Shown: positions 28,857 through 38,303, counted from the stretch's first letter. The stretch is DNA of 63,142 bases from Lysobacteraceae bacterium NML91-0213 (GCA_002798175.1 NWQL01000001.1:546408-609549), one strand, 5' to 3'. Made by a program: numbers and translations. The notes: generated from the sequence alone by a model not told the origin.

Positions 28857-29522
28857 ATGGCCGGCGGTGAACCCTTCGGCCACCGGTTCGGCGAGCCGGG
28901 CCTGCTGGTGCAGGCGCTGACCCATCGCAGTGCCGGCGCGCCGCACAACGAGCGACTCGAGTTCCTCGGCGATGCGCTGCTCGGCCTGATCGCCGGGGAG
29001 GCGCTGTACCAGCGCTTCCCGCGGGCCGACGAAGGTGCGTTGACCCGCGCGCGCGCCGAGCTGGTGCGCGAATCCACGCTTGCCCGCATCGCCCGCCGGC
29101 TCGATGTCGGGCCGCGGCTGATGCTGGGGCCGGGCGAGATGAAATCCGGCGGACACCGTCGCGATTCGATCCTCTCCGATGCGCTGGAAGCGGTGATCGC
29201 GGCGATCTACCTGGACGCCGGCTTCGCGGCCTGCCGCAGCGCGGTGCTGGCCTGGCTGGAACCGGAACTCGAAGGTTTCGAGATCAACAAGGTCTGCAAG
29301 GATGCCAAGACCCGGTTGCAGGAATGGCTGCAGGGCCGCCAGCGCCCGCTTCCGCAGTACGAATTGCTGGCCGAGACCGGCGACGAGCATGCGCGCACGT
29401 TCGTGGTCGCATGCCGGATCAGCGAGCCGGCATTGATAAGCGAAGGCGAGGGCGGCTCGCGACGCGCGGCCGAGCAGGCCGCGGCGGCGGCCGTTCTCGA
29501 GCAGCTGGAAGCGGCGCGCTGA
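28857..29522 (+). CDS. rnc: ribonuclease III
   Basis: A 221-residue double-stranded RNA endonuclease. The signature [19 protein letters not shown] carries the metal ligands Glu35 and Asp39. A second acidic set is in [17 protein letters not shown], and a dsRBD follows (~150-221, [20 protein letters not shown]). ATG 28857 is chosen; GTG 28848 adds three residues and cannot be excluded. It precedes era as in most proteobacteria. Confidence 0.94.
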   Translation: MAGGEPFGHRFGEPGLLVQALTHRSAGAPHNERLEFLGDALLGLIAGEALYQRFPRADEGALTRARAELVRESTLARIARRLDVGPRLMLGPGEMKSGGHRRDSILSDALEAVIAAIYLDAGFAACRSAVLAWLEPELEGFEINKVCKDAKTRLQEWLQGRQRPLPQYELLAETGDEHARTFVVACRISEPALISEGEGGSRRAAEQAAAAAVLEQLEAAR

Positions 29523-29601
29523 GGGGCCGACCGCGCGGGTGGGCGGTGGCTGGGCGCAGGCGCCGGGCATCGCCTTCGCCCGCTTCGACCGTGCCGACGC
29601 A

Positions 29602-29607
29602 TACAAT
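29602..29607 (+). promoter_or_regulatory. -10-like hexamer directly before era
   Basis: TACAAT ends 6 nt before the era ATG at 29614. A transcript from it would start at or next to the ATG, so it would be leaderless. No convincing -35 is seen, so the promoter is uncertain. Confidence 0.4.
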
Positions 29608-29613
29608 GCCGGC

Positions 29614-30543
29614 ATGACGTCCGAAACCTCCTACCGCGCCGGCCACGTCGCCGTGATCGGCCGCCCCAACGTGGGCAAATCCACCCTGATCAACGCCCTG
29701 GTCGGCGCCAAGGTCAGCATCGTCTCCAACCGGCCGCAGACCACGCGCCATCGCCTGCTCGGCGTCGCCACGCTGCCCGGTGGCCAGCTGGTGCTGGTGG
29801 ACACGCCGGGCCTGCATCGCGAGCAGGGCAAGTCCAGCGCCACCGCGATGCACCGCATGATGAACCGCGCCGCGCGTGGTGCCGTCGAGGGCGTGGATGC
29901 GGCGTTCCTGGTGGTCGAGGCCGGTCGCTGGGAAGACGAGGACAGCGCAGCCTATGAGCTGCTGCATGGCAGCGGCGTGCCGGTGCTGCTGGTGGTCAAC
30001 CAGGTCGACCGCATCAAGGACAAGGGCGCGCTGCTGCCGTACCTGGCAAAGGTGTCGGAAGGCCGCGAGTTCGCAAGCGTGCACCCGGTGTCCGCGCTCA
30101 AGCGCAAGGGCCTGGACGGGCTGGTGGCCGCGGTGCTGCCACTGCTGCCGCAACAGGCCGCGCTGTACGAGGAGGACGCGATCACCGACCGCAGCGAACG
30201 CTTCCTGGCCGCCGAGCTGCTGCGCGAGCAACTGATGCGCCAGCTGGGTGCGGAGCTGCCGTATGCCACCACCGTCGAGATCGAGCGGTTCGTCGACGAT
30301 GCCGGCATGGCGCGCATTTCCGCGGTGATCTGGGTCGAGCGCGAGGGCCAGAAGGCCATCGTGATCGGCAAGGGCGGCGCGCGGCTCAAGGAGATCGGCG
30401 CCAAGGCGCGGCTGGGCATGGAGCGCCTGTTCGACCGCAAGGTGTTCCTGGAAACCTGGGTGCGCGTGCGCGAGGGCTGGTCCGACGACGAGGCCGCGCT
30501 GCGTGCGTTCGGCTACGAGGATCCGGGCCGCCCGGACCGCTGA
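29614..30543 (+). CDS. era: GTPase Era
   Basis: A 309-residue essential GTPase that assists 16S rRNA maturation and 30S assembly. G motifs are [14 protein letters not shown], the RPQTTRHR switch, DTPGLH and NQVD, with a C-terminal KH domain ([16 protein letters not shown]). The start [16 protein letters not shown] has no ribosome site but a TACAAT immediately upstream. A longer frame back into the rnc-era gap is rejected. It lies between rnc and recO. Confidence 0.96.
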   Translation: MTSETSYRAGHVAVIGRPNVGKSTLINALVGAKVSIVSNRPQTTRHRLLGVATLPGGQLVLVDTPGLHREQGKSSATAMHRMMNRAARGAVEGVDAAFLVVEAGRWEDEDSAAYELLHGSGVPVLLVVNQVDRIKDKGALLPYLAKVSEGREFASVHPVSALKRKGLDGLVAAVLPLLPQQAALYEEDAITDRSERFLAAELLREQLMRQLGAELPYATTVEIERFVDDAGMARISAVIWVEREGQKAIVIGKGGARLKEIGAKARLGMERLFDRKVFLETWVRVREGWSDDEAALRAFGYEDPGRPDR

Positions 30544-30579
30544 TCGCCACCGGCGCCAGCGCTTTCCGGAGCCCCTGCG

Positions 30580-31335
30580 ATGCGCTACACCGGCGAACCG
30601 GCCTTTGTCCTGCATGCGCGGCGCTGGCGCGAGACCAGCCTGCTGGTGGAGGTGCTGAGCCTGTCGCACGGGCGCCTCGGCCTGCTGGCGCGCGGCGTGC
30701 AGTCGCCACGCCGCCATGCACTGCGCGCGGCATTGCAGCCGCTGCAGCACATCCGCTTCGACGCCGTGCAGCGGGGCGAGCTGGCGACACTCGCCAGTGC
30801 CGAAGCCATCGACCGGGCCCCGACGCTGGCCGGTGACGCGGTGCTGGCCGGCTTCTACGTCAACGAACTGATGCTGCGGCTGGCGCCGCGGCAGGATCCG
30901 CATCCGGAGCTGTTCGAGCTCTACGCGACGCTGCGCCAGCGCCTCGCGGCGCCCGGGCTGGCGTGGACCCTGCGCCGCTTCGAGCGCGACCTGCTGGATG
31001 CACTGGGCTTCGGGCTGGCCTGGGATGCCGACGGCGACGGTGCCGCGATCGATCCCGCGGCGCGTTACCGCATCGATTCCGAATACGGCGCGCGCCGGGT
31101 GCTGAGCGAGCGCGGGGGCGAGCGCAGCCGCGCCGCGACCGGCCGCGCGCTGCTGGCGTTGGCTGCGGACGAAACACCGGATCCCGAGGACCTGCCCGGG
31201 CTGCGCCGCGTGCTGCGCGACGTCCTCGCCCACCACCTGGGCGCGCGCGGGCTGAAGTCCTGGGAGCTGATGGCCGATCTCGGCCGGCTCTCGGGGTCGG
31301 GCCCGTTGCCGGCACCGGTGCAGGCCGCGGACTGA
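30580..31335 (+). CDS. recO: DNA repair protein RecO
   Basis: A 251-residue protein that displaces SSB and anneals strands in the RecFOR pathway. It has the N-terminal OB fold ([32 protein letters not shown]) and a helical C-domain ([19 protein letters not shown]). The zinc-finger Cys residues of some RecO proteins are absent. It follows era; the usual next gene pdxJ is missing and a convergent two-component gene stands there instead. Confidence 0.93.
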   Translation: MRYTGEPAFVLHARRWRETSLLVEVLSLSHGRLGLLARGVQSPRRHALRAALQPLQHIRFDAVQRGELATLASAEAIDRAPTLAGDAVLAGFYVNELMLRLAPRQDPHPELFELYATLRQRLAAPGLAWTLRRFERDLLDALGFGLAWDADGDGAAIDPAARYRIDSEYGARRVLSERGGERSRAATGRALLALAADETPDPEDLPGLRRVLRDVLAHHLGARGLKSWELMADLGRLSGSGPLPAPVQAAD

Positions 31336-31375
31336 CGGCCTGCCGCCACGGGTGCCGGTCGGCGCGGGGCGGGGC

Positions 31376-32122
31376 TCAGGCGGTACGCACCGCGCGTGGC
31401 GTGGCGAATGTCTGGTCGGTGGCGTCGACGAAGCCCTGCAACGCGGCATCGTCGTCGGGCATCGCCTGCAGCGCCTGCACCGCGTGATCGACGCGGGCGG
31501 CGCCGACGAAGCCGGCGCTTGCCCGCAGCTTGTGCAGTGCCCCGCGCAGGCGGTCGTGATCGTGCACCCGCGCCGCGGCCAGTACCTGCTCGCGGGCTGC
31601 CGGCAGTTCGGCCAGGAACAGGTCGCGCAGCGCGGCCACATGCGTGGGGTTGCCGCCCAGCGCACGGGTGGCAGCCTGGTCGTCCCACACCGGCGCGCCG
31701 CCGGCGGGCTCGCGTGGCAGGGCGGGGCTTGCGGGTACGCAACGGCCGTCCAGGGCGGCGCGGATCGCGTCCTGCCAGGCGGCCGCACTGAGCGGCTTGA
31801 TCGCCACGTCGACGAAGCCATCGGCCAGCAGGCGCCGGCGTTCACTGTCGTCGCAGGCGGCGGTATGGGCGATGGCCGGCGTCTCCAGGCCGTGTTCGCG
31901 CAGCCGCCGCAGCAGGGCACCGCCATCGCCGTCGGGCAGGTTGGCGTCCACCATCCACAGTGCGTACCGATGCGTCTTCGCCAGCGCATAGGCCTCGGAC
32001 AGGCGGTCGGCGGTATCGACCTGCGCCGGCAGCGCGGCGGCCGCGGCCTGCAGGAACAGGCGGCTTGCCGGTTCGTCTTCGACCAGCAGCAGACGGGGCG
32101 TGCTCGGGCCGCTACGGTCCAT
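31376..32122 (-). CDS. response regulator receiver fused to HPt domain
   Basis: A 248-residue two-domain signalling protein. The receiver (~1-120) has the acidic pair in LLLVEDEP (Glu15-Asp16), phospho-acceptor Asp59 (MVDANLP), Thr87 and Lys109 (IKPL). The C-terminal HPt domain (~155-235) has phospho-His197 in LHKLRASAGFVGA. It has no DNA-binding or enzymatic output domain, so it probably sits within a phosphorelay. No histidine kinase is nearby; it converges with recO and diverges from the YdbH-like gene. Confidence 0.85.
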   Translation of the reverse strand: MDRSGPSTPRLLLVEDEPASRLFLQAAAAALPAQVDTADRLSEAYALAKTHRYALWMVDANLPDGDGGALLRRLREHGLETPAIAHTAACDDSERRRLLADGFVDVAIKPLSAAAWQDAIRAALDGRCVPASPALPREPAGGAPVWDDQAATRALGGNPTHVAALRDLFLAELPAAREQVLAAARVHDHDRLRGALHKLRASAGFVGAARVDHAVQALQAMPDDDAALQGFVDATDQTFATPRAVRTA

Positions 32123-32137
32123 GGGTATCCTTCCTGG

Positions 32138-34159
32138 ATGGGTCGCCTCCTCATCCTACTCCTCGCCGCCCTGGGCTGCGCGCTGCCCACCCCGGTGGCC
32201 GCGCGCACGGCCGAAGCGACGATCCAGCGGGTGGAGACGGCGGTCGCCGAGCTGCATGGAGTGCGCGTGCGGCTGCACTGGCCGCAGGGCGCGGAGGACG
32301 GCGAGCTGCACCTGCGCGCCGAGCGCATGGAATCCGCCACCCTGGGCTACCACTTCCGCGACCTCGACTGGCGCTGCCCGCTGCGGCGGCCCGACACCGG
32401 GGCCTGGCACTGCCAGGGCCCGCTGCGAGCCGGCAATGGCCCGCCGCTGGCGTTGGCGGTGGTGCTGGACGCATCGGTGGTGTCGGCACGGCTCACGCAG
32501 GGTGCCGCCGTGGTGGCCGTGCAGCGCAGTGCCGGGGCGCCCGATCCGGTCCGCATCGACCTCGCGCAAGTGCCGCTGGCGTGGGCCACCGCGCTGATCC
32601 AGCAGGCGGCGCCCACCCTGCAGCCCCAGCGCGGCAGGCTCGATGGGCGCGTCGACGTGCATGTGGCCGCCGCGGCCCCGTTGCGTATCGAGGCGGGCCT
32701 TCATGGCCGCGGACTGGCCTTCGATTCCGACGACGGCACGCTGGCCGGGGAGAACATCGACCTGGCGGTCGATGTCGACTACAGGCAGCCCGATGCGGCC
32801 CACCAGCTTGCGCTGCGCGGGACGTTGCGCGGCGCCAACCTGCTGCTGGGCGCGGCCTATCTCGAACTGCCGCCGGCGCCGATCGCGCTGTCGCTGGATG
32901 CGCAGCGCGAGCAGCCCGACGCGGGCTGGCGGTTCACCCATCTGCGCTGGGACGACGGTGCGGCCCTGCGCGCCGAGGGCGCGGTGGCACTCGGCGCGGA
33001 CGCGTCGTTGCGTGCGATGGACCTGCGGTTGCACAGCGACGATGCGGCGCTGCTGCCGGCGCGCTACCTGTTGGGGTGGCTGGGCGTGGCCGGCGTGCCG
33101 GGGCTGGCCCTGGCCGGCACCATCGATGCACATGTGCGGATGGTCGATGGCGCGCTTGCCGGGATCGATGCCGGCCTGCGTGGCGTCGACGTCGTCGATG
33201 GCCGCGGCCGCTTCGCCTTCGCCGGGCTGGACGGCGACCTGCGCATCTCCGAAGGCGCGCCGGTGGACAGCGCACTGTCCTGGCGCGGCGGCAGCCTGCA
33301 GGCGGTGGAATTCGGTCCGGCGCGCCTGCCGTTCCGCAGCGTCGCCGGCCGCCTCGACCTGCGCGAGGACGTGGCCGTGGAGATGCTCGATGGCCAGCTG
33401 CGGTTCTCCGGCCTGTCGCTGCTGCTGCCGACGCAGGGGCAGGGAATGCGGATCGAATCCGGCCTGGCGGTCGACGGGTTGCGCCTGGGCGAACTCGCCT
33501 CGGCCTTCGGCTGGCCGGCGTTCGCCGGCACGCTCAGCGGCGAGATCCCGCGCATGCGCTATGCCAACCAGCGCCTGGACTTCGAGGGTGGGCTGGCGAT
33601 GCATGTCTTCGACGGCGAAGTGCGGTTCGGCTCGCTGTCGCTGGAACGGCCCTTCGGCGTGGCGCCGTCGCTGTCGGCCGACGTCGAGCTCGACGACCTC
33701 GACCTCACCATGCTCACCGGCGTATTCGATATCGGCCAGATCGATGGCCGCCTGCATGGCCGCTTCGACGGGCTGCGCCTGGTCGACTGGCAGCTCGCCG
33801 CATTCGACGGTGAACTGCATACCGAGCCGCGCCGGGGCGTGCGCCAGCGCATCAGCCAGCGCGCCGTACAGGACATCTCCAGTGTCGGCGACGCCTCGTT
33901 CGCGGGATCCCTGCAGGGCCAGCTGATCGGCCTGTTCGATGACTTCGGCTACCGCCGCATCGGCATCAGCTGCCGCCTGCGCAACGAGGTCTGCGAGATG
34001 GGCGGACTGCGTTCAGCGGGCAACACATTTACTATCGTCGAAGGCTCCGGCCTGCCGCGGCTGGATGTCGTCGGCCACAACCGCAACGTCGACTGGCCAA
34101 CGCTGGTGGAGCGCGTCGCGGCGGCAGTGGGTGGCGACGTCGCACCGGTGGTGGAATGA
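32138..34159 (+). CDS. YdbH-like (AsmA superfamily) envelope protein
   Basis: A 673-residue protein. It has an N-terminal signal/anchor (GRLLILLLAALGCALPTPVAA) and a long beta-rich body without obvious membrane segments. The C-terminal half (LPFRSVAGRLDLREDV, GTLSGEIPRMRY, LQGQLIGLFDDFGYRRIG) resembles the YdbH / dicarboxylate-transport domain of the AsmA group, whose members (YdbH, TamB, YhdP) carry phospholipids to the outer membrane in E. coli. The downstream YdbL-like gene supports this, since ydbH-ynbE-ydbL form one operon in E. coli. Confidence 0.75.
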   Translation: MGRLLILLLAALGCALPTPVAARTAEATIQRVETAVAELHGVRVRLHWPQGAEDGELHLRAERMESATLGYHFRDLDWRCPLRRPDTGAWHCQGPLRAGNGPPLALAVVLDASVVSARLTQGAAVVAVQRSAGAPDPVRIDLAQVPLAWATALIQQAAPTLQPQRGRLDGRVDVHVAAAAPLRIEAGLHGRGLAFDSDDGTLAGENIDLAVDVDYRQPDAAHQLALRGTLRGANLLLGAAYLELPPAPIALSLDAQREQPDAGWRFTHLRWDDGAALRAEGAVALGADASLRAMDLRLHSDDAALLPARYLLGWLGVAGVPGLALAGTIDAHVRMVDGALAGIDAGLRGVDVVDGRGRFAFAGLDGDLRISEGAPVDSALSWRGGSLQAVEFGPARLPFRSVAGRLDLREDVAVEMLDGQLRFSGLSLLLPTQGQGMRIESGLAVDGLRLGELASAFGWPAFAGTLSGEIPRMRYANQRLDFEGGLAMHVFDGEVRFGSLSLERPFGVAPSLSADVELDDLDLTMLTGVFDIGQIDGRLHGRFDGLRLVDWQLAAFDGELHTEPRRGVRQRISQRAVQDISSVGDASFAGSLQGQLIGLFDDFGYRRIGISCRLRNEVCEMGGLRSAGNTFTIVEGSGLPRLDVVGHNRNVDWPTLVERVAAAVGGDVAPVVE

Positions 34160-34184
34160 CCGCTTCGCCCTTCAGGAGAGATCG

Positions 34185-34769
34185 ATGATCCGCTGGTTCG
34201 CCATGTTCGCCACCGCGCTGGTGCTGACCGCCTGCGTCACCATCAACGTGTACTTCCCCGCGGCCGAAGCGCGTGAGGCTGCGCGCGAGTTCGTCGACGA
34301 CGTCATCGGCCGCAAAGTCGCGCCGGAGGGCACGACGCCACCCGGTGGCATGGCGCGCGGCGGCAGCTTCCATCCGCTGATGCTGCTGGGCATCTCCACC
34401 GCGCATGCGCAGAGCCCCGACATCACCATCCGCACCCCGGCGATCGAGGCGATCCGCTCGCGCATGGCCAGCCGCTTCCAGTCCTCGTTGTCGGCGCATT
34501 TCGATTCCGGCGCGCTGGGGTTCACCAATAACGGCGAAGTGTCCGTGCGCGATGCCGGCAGCATTCCGATGGCCCAGCGTGCGCAGGTGAACCAGGCCGT
34601 GGCCGAGCAGAACCGCGATGCGCGCGCGGTCTACCGCGAGATCGCCGTCGCCAACGGCCGGCCCGACTGGGAGCCGCGCATCCGCCAGGTGTTCTCCGAA
34701 CAGTGGGTGCAGCGCGCCAAGGACGGCTGGTGGTACCAGGATGCGGACGGCAGCTGGCGGCAGAAGTAG
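34185..34769 (+). CDS. YdbL family (DUF1318) lipoprotein with YnbE-like N-terminus
   Basis: A 194-residue protein. The N-terminus MIRWFAMFATALVLTACVTI is a lipoprotein signal with Cys17, followed by NVYFPAAEAREAAREFVDDV. The C-terminal ~105 residues, from AIEAIRSRMASRFQ to GWWYQDADGSWRQK, form the YdbL/DUF1318 domain. E. coli has a separate small lipoprotein (YnbE) and a secreted YdbL; here one polypeptide appears to hold both. CAGGAGAGA precedes the ATG, 25 nt after the YdbH-like gene. Confidence 0.8.
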   Translation: MIRWFAMFATALVLTACVTINVYFPAAEAREAAREFVDDVIGRKVAPEGTTPPGGMARGGSFHPLMLLGISTAHAQSPDITIRTPAIEAIRSRMASRFQSSLSAHFDSGALGFTNNGEVSVRDAGSIPMAQRAQVNQAVAEQNRDARAVYREIAVANGRPDWEPRIRQVFSEQWVQRAKDGWWYQDADGSWRQK

Positions 34770-34786
34770 GGCTGCCCGGCGGCATC

Positions 34787-34796
34787 TGCGACAATG
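34787..34796 (+). promoter_or_regulatory. extended -10-like decamer before rlmD
   Basis: TGCGACAATG, with GACAAT at 34790-34795 preceded by TGC, lies 32 nt before the rlmD GTG. The same ten bases precede lepA and nagZ. No clear -35 is seen. Confidence 0.45.
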
Positions 34797-34827
34797 ACCG
34801 GCTTCGTCCGCAGCAGCAGTCCGCCAC

Positions 34828-36141
34828 GTGGCCCGACTCGACCAGACTCCGTTCCCGCTCGATATCCTCGACCTCAGCCATGACGGCCGCGGCGTCGCCC
34901 GCCGCGACGACGGCAAGGCCGTGTTCGTCACCGGTGCACTGCCCGGCGAGTGCGTGGTGGTGCGCCAGACCGCGCGCTCGCGCAGCTTCGACGAGGCGGT
35001 CACCCTCGAGGTCGAGCGCGCCTCGCCCGATCGCGTCGAGCCGCGCTGCCCGCATTTCGGCGTGTGCAGCGGCTGCGTGCTGCAGCACCTGGACGAGTCG
35101 AAGCAGATCCTCGCCAAGCAGCGCGTGCTGCTCGACAACTTCACCCGCATCGGCCATGTGACGCCCGAGCAGGTGCTGCCGCCGTTGACCGACCTCCCAT
35201 GGGGCTATCGCCGCAAGGGCCGGTTCTCGGTGCGTCGCGTGGAAAAGAAGGGCAAGACCGTGGTCGGCTTCCGCGAGCTCGACCCGCGTTTCGTTGCCGA
35301 CCTGTCGATCTGCTACACCGCGATCCCGGCGGTCGGCGAACGGGTCGAGGCACTGTCGGCGCTGGTCGATTCGATGGATGCGCGCCGCGAGATCCCGCAG
35401 ATCGAGTTCATCGCCGGCGACGAAACCATTGCGCTGGTGTTCCGGCATCTTTCACCGCTGTCGGATGCGGATCGCGAACGCCTCGTGGCCTTCGCGCAGG
35501 CGCACGGTTTCGCGGTCTTCCTGCAGCCCGGTGGGGTGGAGTCGGTGCACGCGCTTTGGCCACAGGATCCGCCGCTGGCGTTCCGCCTGCCGCAGTGGGA
35601 CGTGACGCTGAAGTTCCGCCCGCTCGACTTCATCCAGGTCAACAGGGGCCTCAACGAGAAGATGATCGCGCGTGCCATCGAGCTGCTGGATGCGCAGCCG
35701 GGCGAGCGCGTGCTCGACCTGTTCTGCGGGCTCGGGAATTTCACTCTGCCGCTGGCACGCGGAAGCGCGCAGGTGGTGGGGGTCGAGGGCGATGCGGGGC
35801 TGGTGGCACGCGCGCGCGAGAACGCCGTGCTCAATGCGCTGGGCAACGCCGAGTTCCATGCCGCCGACCTGACCCAGCCACTGGATGGCAAGCCCTGGGC
35901 GCGGCTGGGCTTCGACCGCCTGCTGCTGGACCCGCCGCGCTCCGGCGCGGACGCGGTGCTCCGGCAGCTGTCGCTCAAGGGGCTCAAGCGCATCGTCTAC
36001 GTCAGCTGCCATCCCGGTTCGCTGGCGCGCGACGCCGGCTATCTGGTCAACGAGCGCGGCTGGAAGCTGCGCGCCGCGGGGGTGATGGACATGTTCCCGC
36101 ATACCGCGCACGTGGAATCGATCGCGCTGTTCGAACCGTGA
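34828..36141 (+). CDS. rlmD: 23S rRNA (uracil-5-)-methyltransferase RlmD
   Basis: A 437-residue SAM enzyme that makes m5U1939 in 23S rRNA. It has an N-terminal TRAM domain, a 4Fe-4S site (Cys74, Cys80, Cys83, Cys162), the SAM motif VLDLFCGLGNFTLPLA, the catalytic Cys394 in YVSCHPGSLARD and the general base Glu430 in MFPHTAHVESIALFE. The start is GTG at 34828; no ATG is available before TRAM. It precedes a CYTH gene by 18 nt. Confidence 0.95.
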   Translation: MARLDQTPFPLDILDLSHDGRGVARRDDGKAVFVTGALPGECVVVRQTARSRSFDEAVTLEVERASPDRVEPRCPHFGVCSGCVLQHLDESKQILAKQRVLLDNFTRIGHVTPEQVLPPLTDLPWGYRRKGRFSVRRVEKKGKTVVGFRELDPRFVADLSICYTAIPAVGERVEALSALVDSMDARREIPQIEFIAGDETIALVFRHLSPLSDADRERLVAFAQAHGFAVFLQPGGVESVHALWPQDPPLAFRLPQWDVTLKFRPLDFIQVNRGLNEKMIARAIELLDAQPGERVLDLFCGLGNFTLPLARGSAQVVGVEGDAGLVARARENAVLNALGNAEFHAADLTQPLDGKPWARLGFDRLLLDPPRSGADAVLRQLSLKGLKRIVYVSCHPGSLARDAGYLVNERGWKLRAAGVMDMFPHTAHVESIALFEP

Positions 36142-36159
36142 GCACCGCGGAGGCTATGC

Positions 36160-36666
36160 ATGGGCGTTGAGATCGAGCGCAAGTTCCTGCTCCGCAATGA
36201 GCGCTGGCGCGTTGCGGTGGAGCGCACCGTGGTGATGGCGCAGGGCTACCTCAACGATGCCGCCGCGCTCGACACCGGTGCGCAACGGGCCTCGGTGCGG
36301 GTGCGGCTGCAGGACGACGTGGCCTTTCTCAACATCAAGTCGCGCGAGGTGGGCCTGCGCCGCCAGGAGTTCGAGTACCCGCTGCCGGTCGACGAGGCGC
36401 GCGCGCTGCTGGAACTCTGCGTCGGCGGCCGGATCGCGAAACGCCGCCACCTGGTGCGCCATGGCAGGCACCTGTGGGAGATCGACGAGTTCGAGGGCGA
36501 CAACGCCGGGCTGGTGGTCGCCGAGATCGAACTCGGCGACGAGCAGGAAGCATTCGAGCGACCGGACTGGCTCGGCGACGAGGTCACCCACCTGCAGCGC
36601 TATTACAACCTGGCCCTGGCAGACCGTCCGTACCGCGAATGGAGCGCCGGCGAGCGCGGCGCGTAA
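36160..36666 (+). CDS. CYTH domain protein (inorganic triphosphatase-like)
   Basis: A 168-residue single CYTH domain. It opens with MGVEIERKFLLRNERW (the EIERKFL signature) and has alternating charged strands such as RASVRVRLQ, AFLNIKS and WEIDEFEGDNAGLVVAEIEL. The family hydrolyses triphosphates in a beta-barrel tunnel; single-domain bacterial members are mostly inorganic triphosphatases. It lies 18 nt after rlmD, probably in the same transcript. Confidence 0.9.
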   Translation: MGVEIERKFLLRNERWRVAVERTVVMAQGYLNDAAALDTGAQRASVRVRLQDDVAFLNIKSREVGLRRQEFEYPLPVDEARALLELCVGGRIAKRRHLVRHGRHLWEIDEFEGDNAGLVVAEIELGDEQEAFERPDWLGDEVTHLQRYYNLALADRPYREWSAGERGA

Positions 36667-36699
36667 TCAACATGAACCCGGCAGGCCGCGTTGCGGTTC

Positions 36700-36709
36700 T
36701 GCGACAATG
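36700..36709 (+). promoter_or_regulatory. extended -10-like decamer before nagZ
   Basis: TGCGACAATG (GACAAT 36703-36708) stands 39 nt before the nagZ ATG, the same decamer and nearly the same distance as before lepA. No clear -35. Confidence 0.45.
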
Positions 36710-36747
36710 CCGCGCAGGCACGAGGGCGTGCCGATGGAGATCCCCGC

Positions 36748-37749
36748 ATGCTCGTGATCGGCGTCGCCGGCACCGAACTCACCGCACAGGAACGCGACTG
36801 GCTGCAGCACGATGCCTGCGCCGGCGTGATCCTGTTCACCCGCAATTTCGCCTCGCGTGCGCAGGTGGCGGAACTGTCACAGGCGATCCGGGAAGCCGCG
36901 CCGCGGCCGCAGCTGGTCTGCGTCGACCAGGAAGGCGGCCGCGTGCAGCGCTTCCGCGACGGTTTCGCCGCGCTGCCGCCGCTGGAGATCTTCGGCGCGC
37001 ACTACCGCGACGACCGCGAGGGCGCACTGGCGGCCGCCCGCGAGCACGCCTGGCTCATGGCCAGCGAAGTGCGCGCCACCGGCGTGGACCTGAGCTTCGC
37101 CCCGGTGGTGGACCTCGGACGTGGCAACCTCGCCATCGGTGACCGCGCGTTCGATGCCGATCCCGAGGTGGTCGCTGCGCTCACCCGTGCCTATGTCGAG
37201 GGCATGCACGATGCCGGCATGGCCGCCACCCTCAAGCATTTTCCCGGCCACGGTTCGGTGCGCGAGGACACCCATTTCGACAATGCCATCGACGACCGCC
37301 CGCTCGACGGGATCCGCGCACATGACCTGGTGCCGTTCGTGGCCGGAATCGAGGCCGGAGCCGATGCGGTGATGCTGGCGCACGTGGTGTATCCGCAGGT
37401 GGCGCCGGAACCGGCCGGTTATTCCAGCCGCTGGATCAACGGGATCCTGCGCGAGGAGATGGGCTTCCGCGGCGTGGTGTTCTCCGACGACATCGGCATG
37501 GCCGCGGCCCACGGCGTCGGCGGCGTCAGGGCGCGCATCGATGCGCACCTCGATGCCGGTTGCGACGTGGTGCTGGTCTGCCATCCGGAACTGGTGGCCG
37601 AGTCGCTTGCGGCGGTGGAAGGCCGCAGGCTCAACACGATGGCGCTGACCGGGCTGATCGGCCGCGGCGCGCTGGGCTGGGACGGCCTGCTCGCCGACCA
37701 GCGCTACAACGCGGTGCGCGGCACGTTGCCAGGAGGATCCATCGCATGA
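36748..37749 (+). CDS. nagZ: beta-N-acetylhexosaminidase NagZ
   Basis: A 333-residue GH3 enzyme that removes GlcNAc from anhydromuropeptides in cytoplasmic peptidoglycan recycling. It has VDQEGGRVQRFRDGF, the catalytic loop KHFPGHGSVREDTHFDN with His176 and the nucleophile Asp247 in VFSDDIGMAAA. The start MLVIGVAGTELT is preceded by GGAG. The stop overlaps the hpt start (ATGA). It is cytoplasmic, with no signal peptide. Confidence 0.95.
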   Translation: MLVIGVAGTELTAQERDWLQHDACAGVILFTRNFASRAQVAELSQAIREAAPRPQLVCVDQEGGRVQRFRDGFAALPPLEIFGAHYRDDREGALAAAREHAWLMASEVRATGVDLSFAPVVDLGRGNLAIGDRAFDADPEVVAALTRAYVEGMHDAGMAATLKHFPGHGSVREDTHFDNAIDDRPLDGIRAHDLVPFVAGIEAGADAVMLAHVVYPQVAPEPAGYSSRWINGILREEMGFRGVVFSDDIGMAAAHGVGGVRARIDAHLDAGCDVVLVCHPELVAESLAAVEGRRLNTMALTGLIGRGALGWDGLLADQRYNAVRGTLPGGSIA

Positions 37750-38303
37750 CGCCCAGACTCGCCGACGCGCTCAAGGGCGCGGAATGCCTGCACGACCGCG
37801 CAGCCCTCGAGGCCGCGATCGCGCGCATGGCCGATGCCATCCACGCCGATTACGCCGGCGACGACACGCCGCCGCTGTTCGTCACGATCATGCATGGCGG
37901 CATGCCGTTCGCGACCCAGCTCGCCTTCGCCCTCGGCGAACGCGGCATGGACGTCGAGTTCGAATACCTGCACGCCACCCGTTATCGCGGCCAGACCCGC
38001 GGCTCGGGACTGGCCTGGCTGCATCGGCCGGCGACGTCGATGCGCGACCGCCGCGTGCTGCTGGTCGACGACATCCTCGACGAGGGCCATACGCTGCTCG
38101 CGGTGACCCGCTGGTGCGAGGACCAGAACGCCGCCGACGTGCGCGTCGCCGTGCTTGCCGACAAACTGCACGATCGCCGCGTCGAGGGCATCGCCGCCGA
38201 CTACACCGGCGTCGAGGTGCCCGACCGCTACGTGTTCGGTTACGGCATGGATTTCCACGAGCAGGGCCGCAACCTGCCGGCGATCTACGCGCTGGCCGAA
38301 TGA
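37746..38303 (+). CDS. hpt: hypoxanthine-guanine phosphoribosyltransferase
   Basis: A 185-residue purine-salvage enzyme converting hypoxanthine and PRPP to IMP. The PRPP loop RVLLVDDILDEGHTLL is at ~103-118 and the pyrophosphate loop MHGGMPFATQL near 49. It is translationally coupled to nagZ and lies 40 nt before the methylthioinosine phosphorylase gene, whose product hypoxanthine is its substrate. Confidence 0.92.
   Translation: MTPRLADALKGAECLHDRAALEAAIARMADAIHADYAGDDTPPLFVTIMHGGMPFATQLAFALGERGMDVEFEYLHATRYRGQTRGSGLAWLHRPATSMRDRRVLLVDDILDEGHTLLAVTRWCEDQNAADVRVAVLADKLHDRRVEGIAADYTGVEVPDRYVFGYGMDFHEQGRNLPAIYALAE

Noticed and set aside
29419..32340. 973-codon minus-strand frame across era, recO and the receiver-HPt gene
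   Set aside because: Reads antisense to era and recO and out of frame with the receiver-HPt gene; no domain seen.
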